Shown here piece after piece: positions 43,864 to 44,061 of a DNA stretch of 44,061 nucleotides (position 1 is its first letter; each line of letters starts with the position of its first letter). Under the pieces are notes generated by a model that saw nothing but the letters and a program-made list of their open reading frames with translations, ran no database searches and was not told the origin of the DNA. The position numbers were made by a program, and so were the translations under genes. The stretch comes from Arcobacteraceae bacterium (GTDB taxonomy: Bacteria > Campylobacterota > Campylobacteria > Campylobacterales > Arcobacteraceae): the NCBI GenBank assembly GCA_021107755.1, contig JAIOSF010000030.1, forward strand, positions 1 through 44,061. Direction: 5' to 3'.

Positions 43864-43869
43864 ATTATA
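43864..43869 (-). promoter_or_regulatory. -10 box of argH
   Basis: TATAAT read on the minus strand, 32 bases before the argH ATG and directly downstream of the terminator of the preceding minus-strand gene. Confidence 0.5.
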
Positions 43870-43875
43870 ACATAA

Positions 43876-43905
43876 AAAAAGGTAGAGTCAAAACTCTACC
43901 TTTTT
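43876..43905. terminator. Terminator between nifU-like gene and argH
   Basis: A perfect 13-bp stem, 43876-43888 with 43893-43905, 4-nt loop. Core arms AAAAAGGTAGAGT and ACTCTACCTTTTT. It lies 29 bases past the stop of the minus-strand nifU-like gene and would end that transcript. Confidence 0.9.
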
Positions 43906-43934
43906 ATCTAACTCTATTAGAGATTAAACGCTTC

Positions 43935-44061
43935 TTAAACCGGTAAAACTCTAATATTTTCATCCACTTTTTGTTTCAGCGTAGACTCAATAGCGTATAG
44001 TGTTCCTGTACTTCCTGTTGCACAAGAGCTACAAGCTCCCAAGTATCTAATATAGATATCA
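43935..44061 (-). CDS. NifU-like Fe-S scaffold protein, C-terminal end (partial)
   Basis: The last 41 codons before a TAA stop are visible; the rest lies beyond the window. The sequence YIRYLGACSSCATGSTGTLY, then AIESTLKQKVDENIRVLPV, is the C-terminal NifU domain, with the CxxC pair that holds a transient [4Fe-4S] cluster for transfer to apoproteins. The window does not show whether the N-terminal IscU-like and central ferredoxin domains are present. Confidence 0.9.
   Translation of the reverse strand, partial: DIYIRYLGACSSCATGSTGTLYAIESTLKQKVDENIRVLPV

Overview
The window is AT-rich and reads as a chromosomal segment of a Campylobacterota bacterium, most likely Arcobacter or a close relative (inference). 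The signs are: the run rpmH-rnpA-yidD-yidC-jag-mnmE; the neighbours pyrD, an M16 peptidase and dapA; an ArsS-like histidine kinase; promoters with good -10 boxes but mostly poor -35 boxes; and a bpt-type aminoacyl-tRNA-protein transferase. I saw no insertion sequence, phage, CRISPR array or rRNA.

Layout. 1-2781: two tandem methyl-accepting chemotaxis receptors, the first cut by the window edge. 2794-15539: the accessory region of most interest, a probable copper acquisition and reduction locus. It holds a divergent 57-aa membrane peptide, an OprC/NosA-type copper TonB-dependent receptor, exbB, exbD, a second TonB-dependent receptor, a CcdA/DsbD-like thiol transporter, a 906-aa polyferredoxin fused to a NosL-like domain, a NapH-like polyferredoxin, a double-cubane-type protein with its ATP-dependent activase, and tonB. 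15614-22729: a SulP transporter, an HD-GYP protein, murJ, tRNA-Ser(GGA), pyrD and an M16 peptidase. 22776-26336 (minus): a GGDEF/EAL protein and a periplasmic binding protein, placed between the M16 gene and dapA. 26473-27891: a 50-aa membrane peptide, dapA and a zinc-ribbon protein. 27907-31335 (minus): an ArsRS-like two-component system with a cytochrome c'-like protein, and a second operon for a cytochrome b561 and a Spy-like protein; both promoters carry nearly the same 31-bp element. 31472-34438: clpB under a CIRCE operator, and a small cytochrome c. 34581-41512: rpmH, rnpA, yidD, yidC, jag, mnmE, bpt, an unknown gene, trmD and rplS. 41576-44061: a PLP-dependent deaminase-like gene, argH and the 3' end of a nifU-like gene.

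How the copper locus may work. The first receptor carries CxxxM (C95/M99) and HxM (H299/M301), matching the copper ligands known in OprC. ExbB, ExbD and TonB would energise both receptors. The CcdA-like protein could carry thiol electrons across the inner membrane, and the two polyferredoxins could carry Fe-S electrons. The NosL-like domain and two His-rich stretches suggest copper handling on the periplasmic side. The last two enzyme genes resemble the ATP-driven double-cubane protein/reductase pair, whose physiological substrate is not known; here they could supply very low-potential electrons. A direct repeat TTAAC-N6-TTAAC sits the same way before five transcription units of this locus (the divergent small gene, the OprC-like gene, exbB, the second receptor and tonB), so the locus looks like one regulon. 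The copper assignment rests on receptor ligands and the NosL motif; the link to the double-cubane pair is inferred from context.
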